64,000 nt of DNA, from positions 2,253,501-2,317,500 of the forward strand of contig NZ_CP015039.1 in NCBI RefSeq assembly GCF_002079305.1. The letters run 5' to 3'. Position 1 is the first letter of the stretch; each line of letters opens with the position of its first letter. The notes beneath the pieces are model-generated. The model saw only the letters and a program-made list of their open reading frames with translations, was not told the origin of the DNA and made no database searches. This document shows positions 40,535-49,692 of this stretch, in pieces. Both the position numbers and the translations under genes were made by a program. The DNA comes from Rhodovulum sp. P5. GTDB lineage: Bacteria; Pseudomonadota; Alphaproteobacteria; Rhodobacterales; Rhodobacteraceae.

Positions 40535-41655
40535 GCGGTGGCTCCGAAAGGCAGGGGAACGGTCGGGGCGGGATGGTCGAACGAGAGGTCGAGCGCGCGC
40601 GGTTCGGCCTCGATCGGCCGGGTCCAGAGGTCGGAGAAGCTGCGTTCCAGATCGGCGCCTTCATGCAGAACGGCGTTGACCGTTTCGCAGATCGGCATCG
40701 GAACGCCGATACGGCGGGCAAGGTCGATCACCGAACGGGCGTTCACCTCGCCCTCGACCACCACCGGGCGGCCGTCGAAACAGGCCTCTCGTGCAAGTCC
40801 CTGCCCCAGCTGGGTGCCCAGCGACATGTTGCGCGAGGTGGCGGATGAACAGGTCAGCGTCAGATCGCCCGCGCCGGACAGGCCCGTGACGGTTTCACGC
40901 TTGCCGCCCAACGCCTCGGCCAGCAGCTTCATCTCATCCATGCCGCGGGCAATCAGCGCCGCGCGGGTATTTTCCGCAAAGCCCGCGCCCGACATCATCC
41001 CGCAGGCGATGGCGATCACGTTCTTGACGGCCCCGCCGACCTCTACCCCGACAAGGTCGTCGGAGACATACGGGCGGAACCCCCCGCCGCTGAGCGACAT
41101 GGCGAGCCGGGCCGCGGGGCTGGCATGCGGGTCCAGCCGGTCGGCATAGGTGAAGGGGAAGGCAACCGTCGCCGCCGTGGGATGGCCGAGCGCGGTTTCG
41201 CGGGCAAAGGTCGGGCCCGAGATCGCGCCGACGGGGTGGCCGGGCAATTCGTCACTCGCCACCTCGGACAGCAACAGGCCGGTCTTGCGCTCGATCCCCT
41301 TGGCGCACAGCGCGACCGGAATGCCCGGCGGCAGGTGCGGCGCCGCGGCCCGGCACATCGGGCGCAGGCTCGCCGATGGTGTGACGAACAGCACGGCCTC
41401 GGCCCCCTGCAAGACGTCGGACAAGCTGGCGCTTGCGACGATCCCGTCGGGCAGGTCGATGCCGGACAGGTAATCGGGGTTCTGCCCGGTCTCATTGATC
41501 GTGGCCGCCAACGCCTCGCGGCGCGCCCACAACCGGACAGCACAGCCGTTTCGGGCCAGCACCGCGGCCAGCGCTGTCCCCCACGACCCCGCGCCGAGGA
41601 CGGCAATACGCTTGTAGGAATGGGATGGAGACCTGGGCGCGAGCGTATCTTTCAT
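40531..41655 (-). CDS. gpsA: Glycerol-3-phosphate dehydrogenase [NAD(P)+]
   Basis: A 374-residue GpsA reducing dihydroxyacetone phosphate to sn-glycerol-3-phosphate. The NAD(P) motif is IAVLGAGSWGTALAAVLARNG after a 15-residue extension. Key sites are LCAKGIE, the catalytic Lys in GGAVKNVIAIACG, and GAGDLTLTCSS. The C-terminus runs about 30 residues past the usual end. It leads the minus-strand GG operon and supplies the acceptor for GgpS; it may be a second, osmoadaptation-dedicated copy. Confidence 0.93.
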   Translation of the reverse strand: MKDTLAPRSPSHSYKRIAVLGAGSWGTALAAVLARNGCAVRLWARREALAATINETGQNPDYLSGIDLPDGIVASASLSDVLQGAEAVLFVTPSASLRPMCRAAAPHLPPGIPVALCAKGIERKTGLLLSEVASDELPGHPVGAISGPTFARETALGHPTAATVAFPFTYADRLDPHASPAARLAMSLSGGGFRPYVSDDLVGVEVGGAVKNVIAIACGMMSGAGFAENTRAALIARGMDEMKLLAEALGGKRETVTGLSGAGDLTLTCSSATSRNMSLGTQLGQGLAREACFDGRPVVVEGEVNARSVIDLARRIGVPMPICETVNAVLHEGADLERSFSDLWTRPIEAEPRALDLSFDHPAPTVPLPFGATA

Positions 41656-42204
41656 TGCGATCCTGTGTTTCTCGACGTTGCGATTGCCAGCCGAACAAGC
41701 GTCGTTCGACCGGGCAGACCGAAGGTGCGGCCCGCGTCATCCCGCCGTTGGACCAGACGGCGATGTGCCGGGTCGGACGGGGTTCTGTTGCGTGTGTCTT
41801 GAAGGCTAAGTCTGAAAGCGCAGGCTTCAAGTCCACGCTGCCCTGCAGCACCGCCGAACGCCCATATTGGGGTAAGATATGCTTCGGTATACGTAGTAAT
41901 TAGGCGGTATGCCCGAATTTCAGGCAATAGGGTGGGGACGCGATATGCTCAAAAACGTTTCAAATGCAGGGGAAATACGGGGCTCTGGCGCACGTATTTG
42001 CTTAGATAGACAAAGCGCCATCCAATCCAAACAAATGCTGCGCAAGCAAAGTCGGGATGACCGACGCATGGATCGCGTCATCACGAAACCAAGCAAGCCC
42101 CCCGTCCACACCCGCGTGCCGAGCGACCTTGACACGCCAAGCGGTCTTGGCCGACCCTTCGACCAACTTGCACGACAAGAAAAGACAGGGAGATTTCTGG
42201 ACTC
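41656..42204. promoter_or_regulatory. Divergent control region between gpsA operon and ggt transporter
   Basis: 549 bases without a convincing gene separate two divergent GG operons. The part 41860-42010 is distinctly AT-richer than its surroundings. AAACGTTT (41953-41960), inside TCAAAAACGTTTCAAA, resembles a CG-centred LacI-family operator half-symmetric site. A weak 99-codon reading frame at 41909-42208 has no family features and is probably not a gene. Shared osmotic control of both operons from here is inferred. Confidence 0.45.
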
Positions 42205-43563
42205 ATGACAGTTTTCGAGAGGAAAGGTTTGTCTCGGCTCGCACTTGCGGCGTTGGTCTCCGTCACGGCCGCAGCACCGGGTCTGGCACAGGACATCCGG
42301 TTCTGGACCATGGAAGAACAGCCCGACCGGCTGGCCAAGCAGCAGGAGATGGCCGAAGCCTTCAAGGTGGAAACCGGGATCTCGGTGGAGGTCATCCCGG
42401 TGACCGAGTCCGAGCTTGGTACGCGGGCGACCGCCGCCTTTGCCGCGGGCGATCTGCCGGACGTGATCTATCACCCGCTGTCCTACGCGCTGCCCTGGGT
42501 GGAGGCCGGTATCCTTGACCCCGAGGCCGCGGCAGAGGTGATCGAGGCGCTGGATCCCACAACCTTCGCCGAGGGACCGATGGAGATGGCCGCGTTCGAG
42601 GATGGCTGGGCCGCGGTTCCGGCGGACGGCTGGACCCAGATGATCCTCTATCGCAAGGACCTGTTCGAGACCGCCGGGCTGGCCCCGCCCACCACCTATG
42701 CCAATGTGCTGGCCGCGATCGAGACGCTGCATTCCCCGCCCGAGATGTACGGCTTTGTCGCCGCGACCAAGGTGGACGAGGCATTCATGAGCCAGGTGCT
42801 GGAACATGTCTTCCTTGCCAACGGGCTCAGCCCGGTGGACGAAGACGGGTTCGTGCCGCTGGATATGGCGAAGACGACCGAGGTGCTCGAATTCTACAAG
42901 GCCATCGCAGAGGCCTCCCCGCCGGGTGAGCTCTACTGGAAGCAATCGCGGGAGGTCTATTTCGCGGGCAAGGCCGCGATGATCATCTGGTCGCCCTTCA
43001 TCCTGGATGAACTGGCGGGGCTGCGCGACAGCGCACCGCCAACGATCAACGACGATCCGACCTCACCCGAACTGGCCGAGAAGACGGGCATCGTGACCAC
43101 CTTTGCAGGCCCGTCGAACCCCGACGGCGCGGCGTGGTCTGCAACCAATTTCTTCGGGATCACGGTCGACGCCGATATCGACGCCGCGATCAGGTTCGTC
43201 GAATACTCGATGGGCGCGGGGTACATGCAGACGCTGTCCATCGCGCCCGAGGGCAAGTTCCCGGTGCGCCGGGGCACCGCGCCGGGCGATACCAGTTTCG
43301 TCGAGGCCTGGGCCAGCCTGCCGGTCGGGGTCGACCGCAAGGCCCCCCTGTCAGAGTTTTATGCGCAGGACGTGATCGACCGGATCGTCGGCGGGCTTGA
43401 CGTGGCGCAGCGCTGGGGCGTGAAGGAGGGGCAGCTTGCGCTGGCCTCCCGCATCCTCAACACGCAGGTCATCAACCGGCTGGTGCGCGAATATATCGAC
43501 GGGGCGCGGGACGCGACGGCGACAGTCGAGGCGCTGAACGCCGAGCTTGCGAAGATCCAGTGA
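42205..43563 (+). CDS. ggtB: Sugar ABC transporter substrate-binding protein (glucosylglycerol type)
   Basis: A 452-residue family 1 solute-binding protein with a signal peptide ending in APGLAQD. The body has DIRFWTMEEQPDRLAKQQEM, LPDVIYHPLSYALPWVEAG and a FFGITVDADIDAAIRFVEYSM hinge region typical of sugar-binding proteins. It begins the importer operon opposite the GG synthesis operon and overlaps the next gene by four bases. Glucosylglycerol as ligand is inferred from context; the related alpha-glucoside (Agl) systems are the alternative. Confidence 0.85.
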   Translation: MTVFERKGLSRLALAALVSVTAAAPGLAQDIRFWTMEEQPDRLAKQQEMAEAFKVETGISVEVIPVTESELGTRATAAFAAGDLPDVIYHPLSYALPWVEAGILDPEAAAEVIEALDPTTFAEGPMEMAAFEDGWAAVPADGWTQMILYRKDLFETAGLAPPTTYANVLAAIETLHSPPEMYGFVAATKVDEAFMSQVLEHVFLANGLSPVDEDGFVPLDMAKTTEVLEFYKAIAEASPPGELYWKQSREVYFAGKAAMIIWSPFILDELAGLRDSAPPTINDDPTSPELAEKTGIVTTFAGPSNPDGAAWSATNFFGITVDADIDAAIRFVEYSMGAGYMQTLSIAPEGKFPVRRGTAPGDTSFVEAWASLPVGVDRKAPLSEFYAQDVIDRIVGGLDVAQRWGVKEGQLALASRILNTQVINRLVREYIDGARDATATVEALNAELAKIQ

Positions 43564-44858
43564 CGACCGGCGACACCGGGCGCGGCGCTGGCCGTGCCCG
43601 GCCACAATCCCCGTTCGTGACGCCACCCAGCCCGCCACACATGCGGGGCGCGCTTGCCCGGCGCGAGGCACGGCTGGCCTGGGGCATGTTGCTGCCCACG
43701 GTCAGCATCGTTGCGCTGGTGGTCCTCCTGCCGCTGCTGGCCGTGTTCTGGATCAGCGTCAAACCCGTGGGCCTTGCCGATCTGCGCCCGACGCAACCCG
43801 TGGTCCGCGAAAGCTTTCGCGCGCCCGAGGCGGCGGGCGATGCCGGGCGGCTGGACTATCGCTTGCGCAATTCCAGCCAGGACCAGCCGATCCACGATGT
43901 CCGGCTGACCGATACGCTGCCCGATGGCCTGACCGTCACCGATCTGCCCGACATGTGCCGGCTGGATGGCCGGGTGCTCTCCTGCGATCTGGGCGACTGG
44001 GACGGCGGGCATCGTGACCGGCTGCGCGTGGGGGTCGTGGCCGAAGCGCGCTTTTTCACCAATGACAGCGCGCCGGGGGACAGCCCGCCCCGGATCACCG
44101 GACGGGCCGAGAATATCCTGACCAATACCAGCTTCACCTTTCAGAACTTCACCGCGATCTTCAGCGCGGCAGAGTTCTGGCAGGTGCTTTGGGTGACGAT
44201 CGTCTACACCGTCTTCGGCACGCTCGGCGCGCTGGTCGCGGGGCTCTTTGCAGCGCTTCTTCTCAACGAGAGCTTTCGCGGCAAGGGCGTGTTGCGGGGC
44301 CTGTTCCTGTTTCCCTATGTCGCCCCGGTGATCGCGGTGGCGTTCACATGGGTGACGCTGTTCGATCCATTCTCGGGCTCTGCCAATGCGCTGCTGATCC
44401 AGATGGGGGTGATTGCAGAGCCGATCAATTTCTTCGGCCAGCGCCCGCTGGCCCTGATCATGGTCATCGTGTTCGAGGTCTGGCGCTATTTCCCGCTGTC
44501 CTTCCTGTTCATCCTCGCCCGGATGCAGTCGATCGACACCGATATGTATGAAGCCGCCGATATGGACGGCGCCTCGCCCTTCCAGAAATTCTGGTATCTG
44601 TCGCTGCCGATGCTGTTGGGAATCCTCAGCGTGCTGTTCCTGCTGCGCTTCATCTGGACCTTCAACAAGTTCGACGACATCTTCCTTTTGACCGGCGGCA
44701 ATGCGGGCACGCGCACGCTGACCGTGAATGTCTATGAACAGGCTTTCGCCGTGTCGAATATCGGGGCCGGCGCCGCGGTGGCGGTGGTGATCTTCGCCTG
44801 TCTGCTGCTCTTTTCGGTTTTCTTCTTCCGCTTCGTCAGCCGGGAGGAAGGGCTATGA
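43560..44858 (+). CDS. ggtC: Sugar ABC transporter permease with periplasmic insertion
   Basis: A 432-residue MalF-type permease. After the first helix (~42-66) there is an unusual periplasmic insert of about 110 residues with a DUF11/immunoglobulin-like look (LDYRLRNSSQDQPIHDVRLT, LPDGLTVTDLPDMCRLDGRV, two Cys). The core follows: IYTVFGTLGALVAGLF and the cytoplasmic EAA loop EAADMDGASPFQKFWYLSLP that docks on the ATPase. Most relatives are about 300 residues. It is coupled to both neighbours by ATGA overlaps. Confidence 0.87.
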   Translation: MTTGDTGRGAGRARPQSPFVTPPSPPHMRGALARREARLAWGMLLPTVSIVALVVLLPLLAVFWISVKPVGLADLRPTQPVVRESFRAPEAAGDAGRLDYRLRNSSQDQPIHDVRLTDTLPDGLTVTDLPDMCRLDGRVLSCDLGDWDGGHRDRLRVGVVAEARFFTNDSAPGDSPPRITGRAENILTNTSFTFQNFTAIFSAAEFWQVLWVTIVYTVFGTLGALVAGLFAALLLNESFRGKGVLRGLFLFPYVAPVIAVAFTWVTLFDPFSGSANALLIQMGVIAEPINFFGQRPLALIMVIVFEVWRYFPLSFLFILARMQSIDTDMYEAADMDGASPFQKFWYLSLPMLLGILSVLFLLRFIWTFNKFDDIFLLTGGNAGTRTLTVNVYEQAFAVSNIGAGAAVAVVIFACLLLFSVFFFRFVSREEGL

Positions 44859-46068
44859 GGCGGCTTCGAAACGGCCTGGTGATCGCGCCGGTCCTGGCGG
44901 TGGTGTGGGCGTTCCTGGTCGCGATAGTCGTGTCGGTCGGCCTGTCCTTCACCACCGGCGCGGCGTTTCGGCCAGGGGGGATCGGCTGTGTGGTGCTGGG
45001 GGTGGCACTTGCGCTTTTGACCCTGCGGGGCTGGCCGCGGGTTCTGGTTGCCATTGTGGGCGTGATCCTTGGGGGCGCGCTGATGCTGACGCCCCTTGCG
45101 CCCATCGTGACCGGGGCCGGGGTCGGGGCGGTGGCCTTCGGGGCAGGCGCGGCGATGCTGGGGCTGGGCAGTGCCCTGCCGCTTGTCCCCATGCTGCGCG
45201 GCCTGCCCGCCGGGCCCGCCACGCGGCACGAGGCCGAGGCCGCGATCAGCGGCTTCTTGTTTCGCGCGGGGCTGGTGGTCTTTGCCGCGCTGGTGATCAT
45301 CCCGTTCTACGTCATGGTGATGACCAGCCTGAAATCGCAGGGCGCGCTTTTGCAGAACCCGCTGGATTTCTCCATCGACCTCACCCGCGGGGCCGAACTG
45401 TTCCGATCCTATATCGAGCTTTTCCGCGACTTCCGGTTCGGCAGTTACCTTTGGACATCGTTCTACGTCTCTGTCCTGACGGTTCTGATCACGCTGATGT
45501 TCAGCGTCCCCGGCGCCTATGCCGTGGCGCGCCTGCGGTTCCGGGGCGAAAGCTGTTCTCCCGCTCGATCCTGCTGATCTACATGGTGCCGATGATCGTT
45601 CTGGCGCTGCCGATCTATATCGGCTTCTCGATGAGCGGCTTGCGCAACACGATCATCGGTATCGTGCTGATTTATCCCGTCACCACGATCCCGGTCGCGC
45701 TTTACATGTTGCAGGGCTATTTCCGCGGCCTGCCGGCAGAGGTGGAAGAGGCCGGGCTGATGGACGGGCTGTCGCGCCTGCAGGTGATCTGGAAGATCAC
45801 GCTGCCGCTGTCGCTGCCCGCGCTGGCGAGCGTCTCGCTTTATGTCTTCATGATCGCGTGGAACGAGTTCCTGCTGGCCTTCATGTTGCTGGACGATCCG
45901 TCGAAATTCACCCTGACCCGCGGGGTGACGATGCTGAATTCGTCCGAGATCCCGCGCCAGCACCTGATGGCCGGGGCGGTGATCGCGACGGTGCCGGTGA
46001 TGGTGCTGTTCCTGGGGCTGGAACGGTTCATGACGCGGGGCCTGACCGCCGGGTCGGTGAAGGGATGA
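44855..46068 (+). pseudogene. ggtD: Sugar ABC transporter permease, interrupted by a one-base frameshift
   Basis: A MalG-type permease read in two frames. The first frame (44855-45577) gives four to five extra hydrophobic segments, then IIPFYVMVMTSLKSQ and VPGAYAVARLRFRG, after which it derails. The second frame continues KLFSRSILLIYMVPMIVLAL, the EAA loop EVEEAGLMDGLSRLQVIWKI and a normal C-terminus. The break is at about 45541-45552; adding one G to the GGGG run at 45543-45546 restores about 404 residues. It may be a real null, phase variation or a sequencing error. The ~145-residue N-terminal extension is unusual for MalG types. Confidence 0.85.
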
Positions 46069-46102
46069 AGGCGGGCATGGCAGCCACAGACAGGGGGACA
46101 GA

Positions 46103-47149
46103 ATGGGCGCGATAACGCTGCGGGCCGTCGAAAAATGGTTCGACGAGGTGCAGGTCATCAAGGGCATCGACCTGGCGATCGAGGCGGGCGAATTCGTCGT
46201 GTTCGTCGGCCCGTCCGGCTGCGGCAAGTCCACGCTTCTGCGAATGATCGGCGGGCTGGAAGATACCTCTCGCGGGGTGATCGAGATCGACGGGCGGGAC
46301 GTGACCGACCAACCCCCGGCGCGGCGGGGCCTGACCATGGTGTTCCAGTCCTACGCGCTTTACCCGCATATGTCGGTGCGCGAAAATATGGGGTTTTCGC
46401 TGAAAACCGCCGGCGCGCCGAAGGCCGAGATCGACGCCAAGGTGGGCCATGCGGCCGAGATCCTGAAGCTTGACGCCTATCTCGACCGCCGGCCCAAGGA
46501 CCTGTCGGGCGGGCAGCGCCAGCGCGTCGCCATCGGCCGGTCCATCGTGCGCGAACCCACGGCCTTTCTGTTCGATGAACCGCTGTCCAACCTCGACGCC
46601 GCGCTTCGGGTCGAGATGCGCTATGAAATCGCCAAGCTGCATCAGGCGCTGGACACCACGATGATCTATGTCACCCATGACCAGGTCGAGGCGATGACGC
46701 TGGCCGACCGGATCGTGGTGCTGGAGGCGGGGCAGATCGCACAGGTGGGCACGCCGCGCGCGCTTTACGAGACGCCGGCCAACCTGTTCGTGGCGCAATT
46801 CATCGGCAGCCCCAAGATGAACATCCTGCCCTGCACGGTGGAGGGTCAGACCTGGCGGATCGAGAGGGGCCGCGGCGGGCCCTATAACGGCGCCGGGGCC
46901 GCGGTGCATCTGGGCATCCGCCCCGAACATATCGCCATTGCCGAGGTGGGCACCGGGCACTGCGACGGCACCGTCGACGTGGTGGAATATCTCGGCGCCG
47001 ACTGCTTCGTGGTGGTCGATTGCGGGCCGCTTGGCCGCGTCACCGTCCGCACGACCGGCACGACAGATGTTGCCGTGGGCCAGGCCGTCGGCCTTGCCTT
47101 CGACCCTGACTGGCTGACCTTTTTCGGTGCGGACGGTCAGGCGATCTAG
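46103..47149 (+). CDS. ggtA: Sugar ABC transporter ATP-binding protein
   Basis: A 348-residue MalK/UgpC-type ATPase. Walker A is [13 protein letters not shown], the signature [16 protein letters not shown] and Walker [12 protein letters not shown], with H-loop VTHDQVEAM; a C-terminal TOBE domain ([12 protein letters not shown]) follows. It energises the permease pair just upstream. GG importers in cyanobacteria share subunits with trehalose/sucrose uptake, so this ATPase could serve more than one importer. AGGGGGAC precedes the ATG. Confidence 0.92.
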   Translation: MGAITLRAVEKWFDEVQVIKGIDLAIEAGEFVVFVGPSGCGKSTLLRMIGGLEDTSRGVIEIDGRDVTDQPPARRGLTMVFQSYALYPHMSVRENMGFSLKTAGAPKAEIDAKVGHAAEILKLDAYLDRRPKDLSGGQRQRVAIGRSIVREPTAFLFDEPLSNLDAALRVEMRYEIAKLHQALDTTMIYVTHDQVEAMTLADRIVVLEAGQIAQVGTPRALYETPANLFVAQFIGSPKMNILPCTVEGQTWRIERGRGGPYNGAGAAVHLGIRPEHIAIAEVGTGHCDGTVDVVEYLGADCFVVVDCGPLGRVTVRTTGTTDVAVGQAVGLAFDPDWLTFFGADGQAI

Positions 47150-47174
47150 GCACCAGGCCGCTGAACGCGCGGTG

Positions 47175-47930
47175 TTACGCCCGGCTGTATCCCAGCGAGG
47201 CCTGCAACAGACTTTGCGAATAGGGGTGGGTCGGCTGCATGGCGCGCATCTCCTCCACCCCCATGACCTCCACGATCTCGCCCGCCTGCATGACCGCGAT
47301 GCGTTCGCACATATGCGCCACCACCGACAGATCGTGGGACACCATGAGAAAGGTCAACGCATGCTCGGCCCTGAGATCGCTCAGCAGGTTCAGAATCTCG
47401 GCCTGCACCGAGACGTCGAGCGCCGAGGTCGGCTCATCCAGCAGCAGGATCGACGGCTCTGGCGCAAGGGCGCGGGCGATGGCCACCCGCTGGCGCTGGC
47501 CACCCGACAACTGGTGCGGAAACCGGAACCGGAACGCCGGGCCCAGACCCACATCGTTCAGCAGTTGTTCGATCCGCGGCTCGATATCCCGGAACCCGTG
47601 CAGGTACAGCGTTTCTGACAGGACCTGATCGACCGACTGCCGCGGGTGGAGCGAGGCGTAAGGATCCTGAAACACCATCTGCACGGTCTTGTAGAAGGAC
47701 CGGTCGCGTTTCCGGCCAATCGGCTGACCATTGACCAGCACCTGCCCCGACCAGTCGGGCGCAAGGCCCGTCAGCGCGCGCAGGATGGTCGACTTGCCGG
47801 ATCCGGATTCGCCCACCAGCCCGAAGCTTTCCCCCGGCGCCACGGTGAAACTGGCCGATTTGACCGCATCGACGCGGTCGACCCCTTCGCCGAACCAGAC
47901 ATTGAGGGTGTCGAAACTCAGCGCCGTCAT
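47175..47930 (-). CDS. Oligo/dipeptide ABC transporter ATP-binding protein, DppF type
   Basis: A 251-residue peptide-importer ATPase: Walker [15 protein letters not shown], signature [15 protein letters not shown], Walker [14 protein letters not shown]-loop VSHDLSVVAHM, and the EEMRAMQPTHPYSQSLL tail of Dpp/Opp ATPases. It is the last gene of the minus-strand operon running from 53465 and overlaps the DppD-type gene by four bases. Confidence 0.92.
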   Translation of the reverse strand: MTALSFDTLNVWFGEGVDRVDAVKSASFTVAPGESFGLVGESGSGKSTILRALTGLAPDWSGQVLVNGQPIGRKRDRSFYKTVQMVFQDPYASLHPRQSVDQVLSETLYLHGFRDIEPRIEQLLNDVGLGPAFRFRFPHQLSGGQRQRVAIARALAPEPSILLLDEPTSALDVSVQAEILNLLSDLRAEHALTFLMVSHDLSVVAHMCERIAVMQAGEIVEVMGVEEMRAMQPTHPYSQSLLQASLGYSRA

Positions 47931-48784
47931 TGCGAAGGCCCCACGCTTGGCGCCGCGGCCCAGGCCGGGTCGCGTTTCAGAACCTCTAGCCGCTTTTGCG
48001 GCGCATCGAACCGCGGCAGGGAATTCAGAAGACCCCGGGTGTAGGGATGCTTTGCCTCGTGCAATTTTCCGGCCTCGCAGGTTTCGACGACGCGGCCGGC
48101 ATACATGATCAGCACCCTGTCGCAGAACTGCGCCACAAGGTTCAGGTCGTGGCTGATGAAGATCAGCCCCATGCCGCGATCCTGCACCAGCCGGTCCATG
48201 ATCTGCAGCACCTGCGCCTGAACAGAGACATCGAGCGCCGAGGTCGGTTCGTCCGCGATCAGCAGGTCGGGGTCGGGCAACAGCATCATGGCAATCATGA
48301 TCCGCTGGCCCATGCCGCCCGACATCTCGTGCGGATAGGCGCGCATCACGCGTTCTGGGTCGCGGATCGACACGGCCTCCAGCATCTCGATGGCCTTGGC
48401 GCGGGCCTCCGCGCGAGAGCCTTTGGCATGCAGGCGCCAGGCCTCGATCAACTGGTCGCCCACGCTCATCACCGGGTTCAGCGAGAATTTCGGGTCCTGC
48501 ATGACCATCGAAATCCGCTCTCCCCGCACCTTGCGCATCTCGACTTCGGATTTCTCCAGAAGGTTCGCGCCCTCCAGCCGGATATGGCCGGCCTCGACCT
48601 GCCCCGGCGGGCGGATCAGGCGCAGGATGGCCCGGCCGGTCATCGACTTGCCCGAGCCGGACTCGCCCACGATGCCCAGCCTTTCCCGCCCCAGCCGGAA
48701 AGAGACACCGCGCACCGCCTCGAACACACCCTTCCGGGTGGGGAAACGAACCCAGAGGTCTTGCACGTCAAGCAGGTCGGTCAT
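47927..48784 (-). CDS. Oligo/dipeptide ABC transporter ATP-binding protein, DppD type
   Basis: A 285-residue ATPase: Walker [16 protein letters not shown], signature [15 protein letters not shown], Walker [14 protein letters not shown]-loop [11 protein letters not shown]. The C-terminal [19 protein letters not shown] is the oligopeptide-ATPase tail. It pairs with the DppF-type subunit under one membrane dimer and overlaps both neighbours by ATGA. Confidence 0.92.
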   Translation of the reverse strand: MTDLLDVQDLWVRFPTRKGVFEAVRGVSFRLGRERLGIVGESGSGKSMTGRAILRLIRPPGQVEAGHIRLEGANLLEKSEVEMRKVRGERISMVMQDPKFSLNPVMSVGDQLIEAWRLHAKGSRAEARAKAIEMLEAVSIRDPERVMRAYPHEMSGGMGQRIMIAMMLLPDPDLLIADEPTSALDVSVQAQVLQIMDRLVQDRGMGLIFISHDLNLVAQFCDRVLIMYAGRVVETCEAGKLHEAKHPYTRGLLNSLPRFDAPQKRLEVLKRDPAWAAAPSVGPSQ

Positions 48785-49692
48785 TTCTCACTCTTCGGGT
48801 CAAGGACGTCGCGCAAACCGTCGCCCAGCAGGTTGAAGGCCAGCGACACGGTGAAGATGGCAAGCCCCGGCATGGTCGCCACCCACCAGTGATCAAGGAT
48901 GAAACGCCGCCCTTCGGAAATCATCGCGCCCCATTCCGGGCTGGGCGGCTGCGCGCCGAGGCCGAGGAACCCAAGACCCGCCGCCGCAAGGATGATGCCG
49001 GCCATGTCGAGCGTGACCCGCACGATCAGCGAGGAGATGCAAAGCGGCCAGATATGCCTGGTCACGATCCGGATCGGCCCCGCCCCCTGCAGGCGCACCG
49101 CGCTGATGAAGTCGGAATTGCGGATCGTCAGCGTCTCTGCCCGCGCGATCCGGGCATAGGGTGGCCAGGCGGTCAGCGAAATGGCCAACACCGCGTTCTC
49201 GATCCCCGCGCCAAGGGCCGCGACGAAGGCCAACGCGAGAACCAGCCGCGGGAAGGCGAGAAAGATATCGGTGATGCGCATCAGGATCAGGTCGACCCAG
49301 CCGCCCACATAGCCCGCCACCGTGCCGACGATCAGGCCCGCAATCGGCGCGATCAGCGCCACCAGCGTAACGATATACAGAGTGATGCGAGAGCCGTAGA
49401 TCAGCCGCGACAGGATATCCCGCCCCAGGCTGTCGGTGCCCAGCAGATGCCCCTCTGTCCCCAGCGGCTTCAGCCGGTTGGTCAGGTCCTGCGTGAACGG
49501 GTCATGGGGCGCAAGCCACGGCGCAAAGGCCGCCATCAGCAGCAACGCGATCAGGATCGAGAGGCCGAACATCGCAAGGTGATTGCCGCGGAAGGCCAGC
49601 CAGCCCTGATAAAGATTCGCCAGCCGCGCCTGCATCCGCGAATGGGGTGTGTCGGTCAGCAGCCAGTCGCGCCAGCCTGTGGTGTCGCTCAT
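48781..49692 (-). CDS. Dipeptide ABC transporter permease, DppC type
   Basis: A 303-residue permease with a cytoplasmic N-terminus, five to six helices, the DPFTQDLTNRLKPLGTEGHLLGTDSLGRDILSRL-type DppC landmark shortened here to its key parts (LGTDSLGRDI), and the EAA-like loop ALGAGIENAVLAISLTAW with RAETLTIRNSDFISA. The start at 49692 is chosen because it overlaps the DppB-type stop by ATGA. A longer upstream frame has no family support. Confidence 0.91.
   Translation of the reverse strand: MSDTTGWRDWLLTDTPHSRMQARLANLYQGWLAFRGNHLAMFGLSILIALLLMAAFAPWLAPHDPFTQDLTNRLKPLGTEGHLLGTDSLGRDILSRLIYGSRITLYIVTLVALIAPIAGLIVGTVAGYVGGWVDLILMRITDIFLAFPRLVLALAFVAALGAGIENAVLAISLTAWPPYARIARAETLTIRNSDFISAVRLQGAGPIRIVTRHIWPLCISSLIVRVTLDMAGIILAAAGLGFLGLGAQPPSPEWGAMISEGRRFILDHWWVATMPGLAIFTVSLAFNLLGDGLRDVLDPKSEK

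Noticed and set aside
41909..42208. A 99-codon frame upstream of the GG binding-protein gene
   Set aside because: No recognisable domain, no good ribosome site, and it overlaps the start of the real gene; more likely control DNA.
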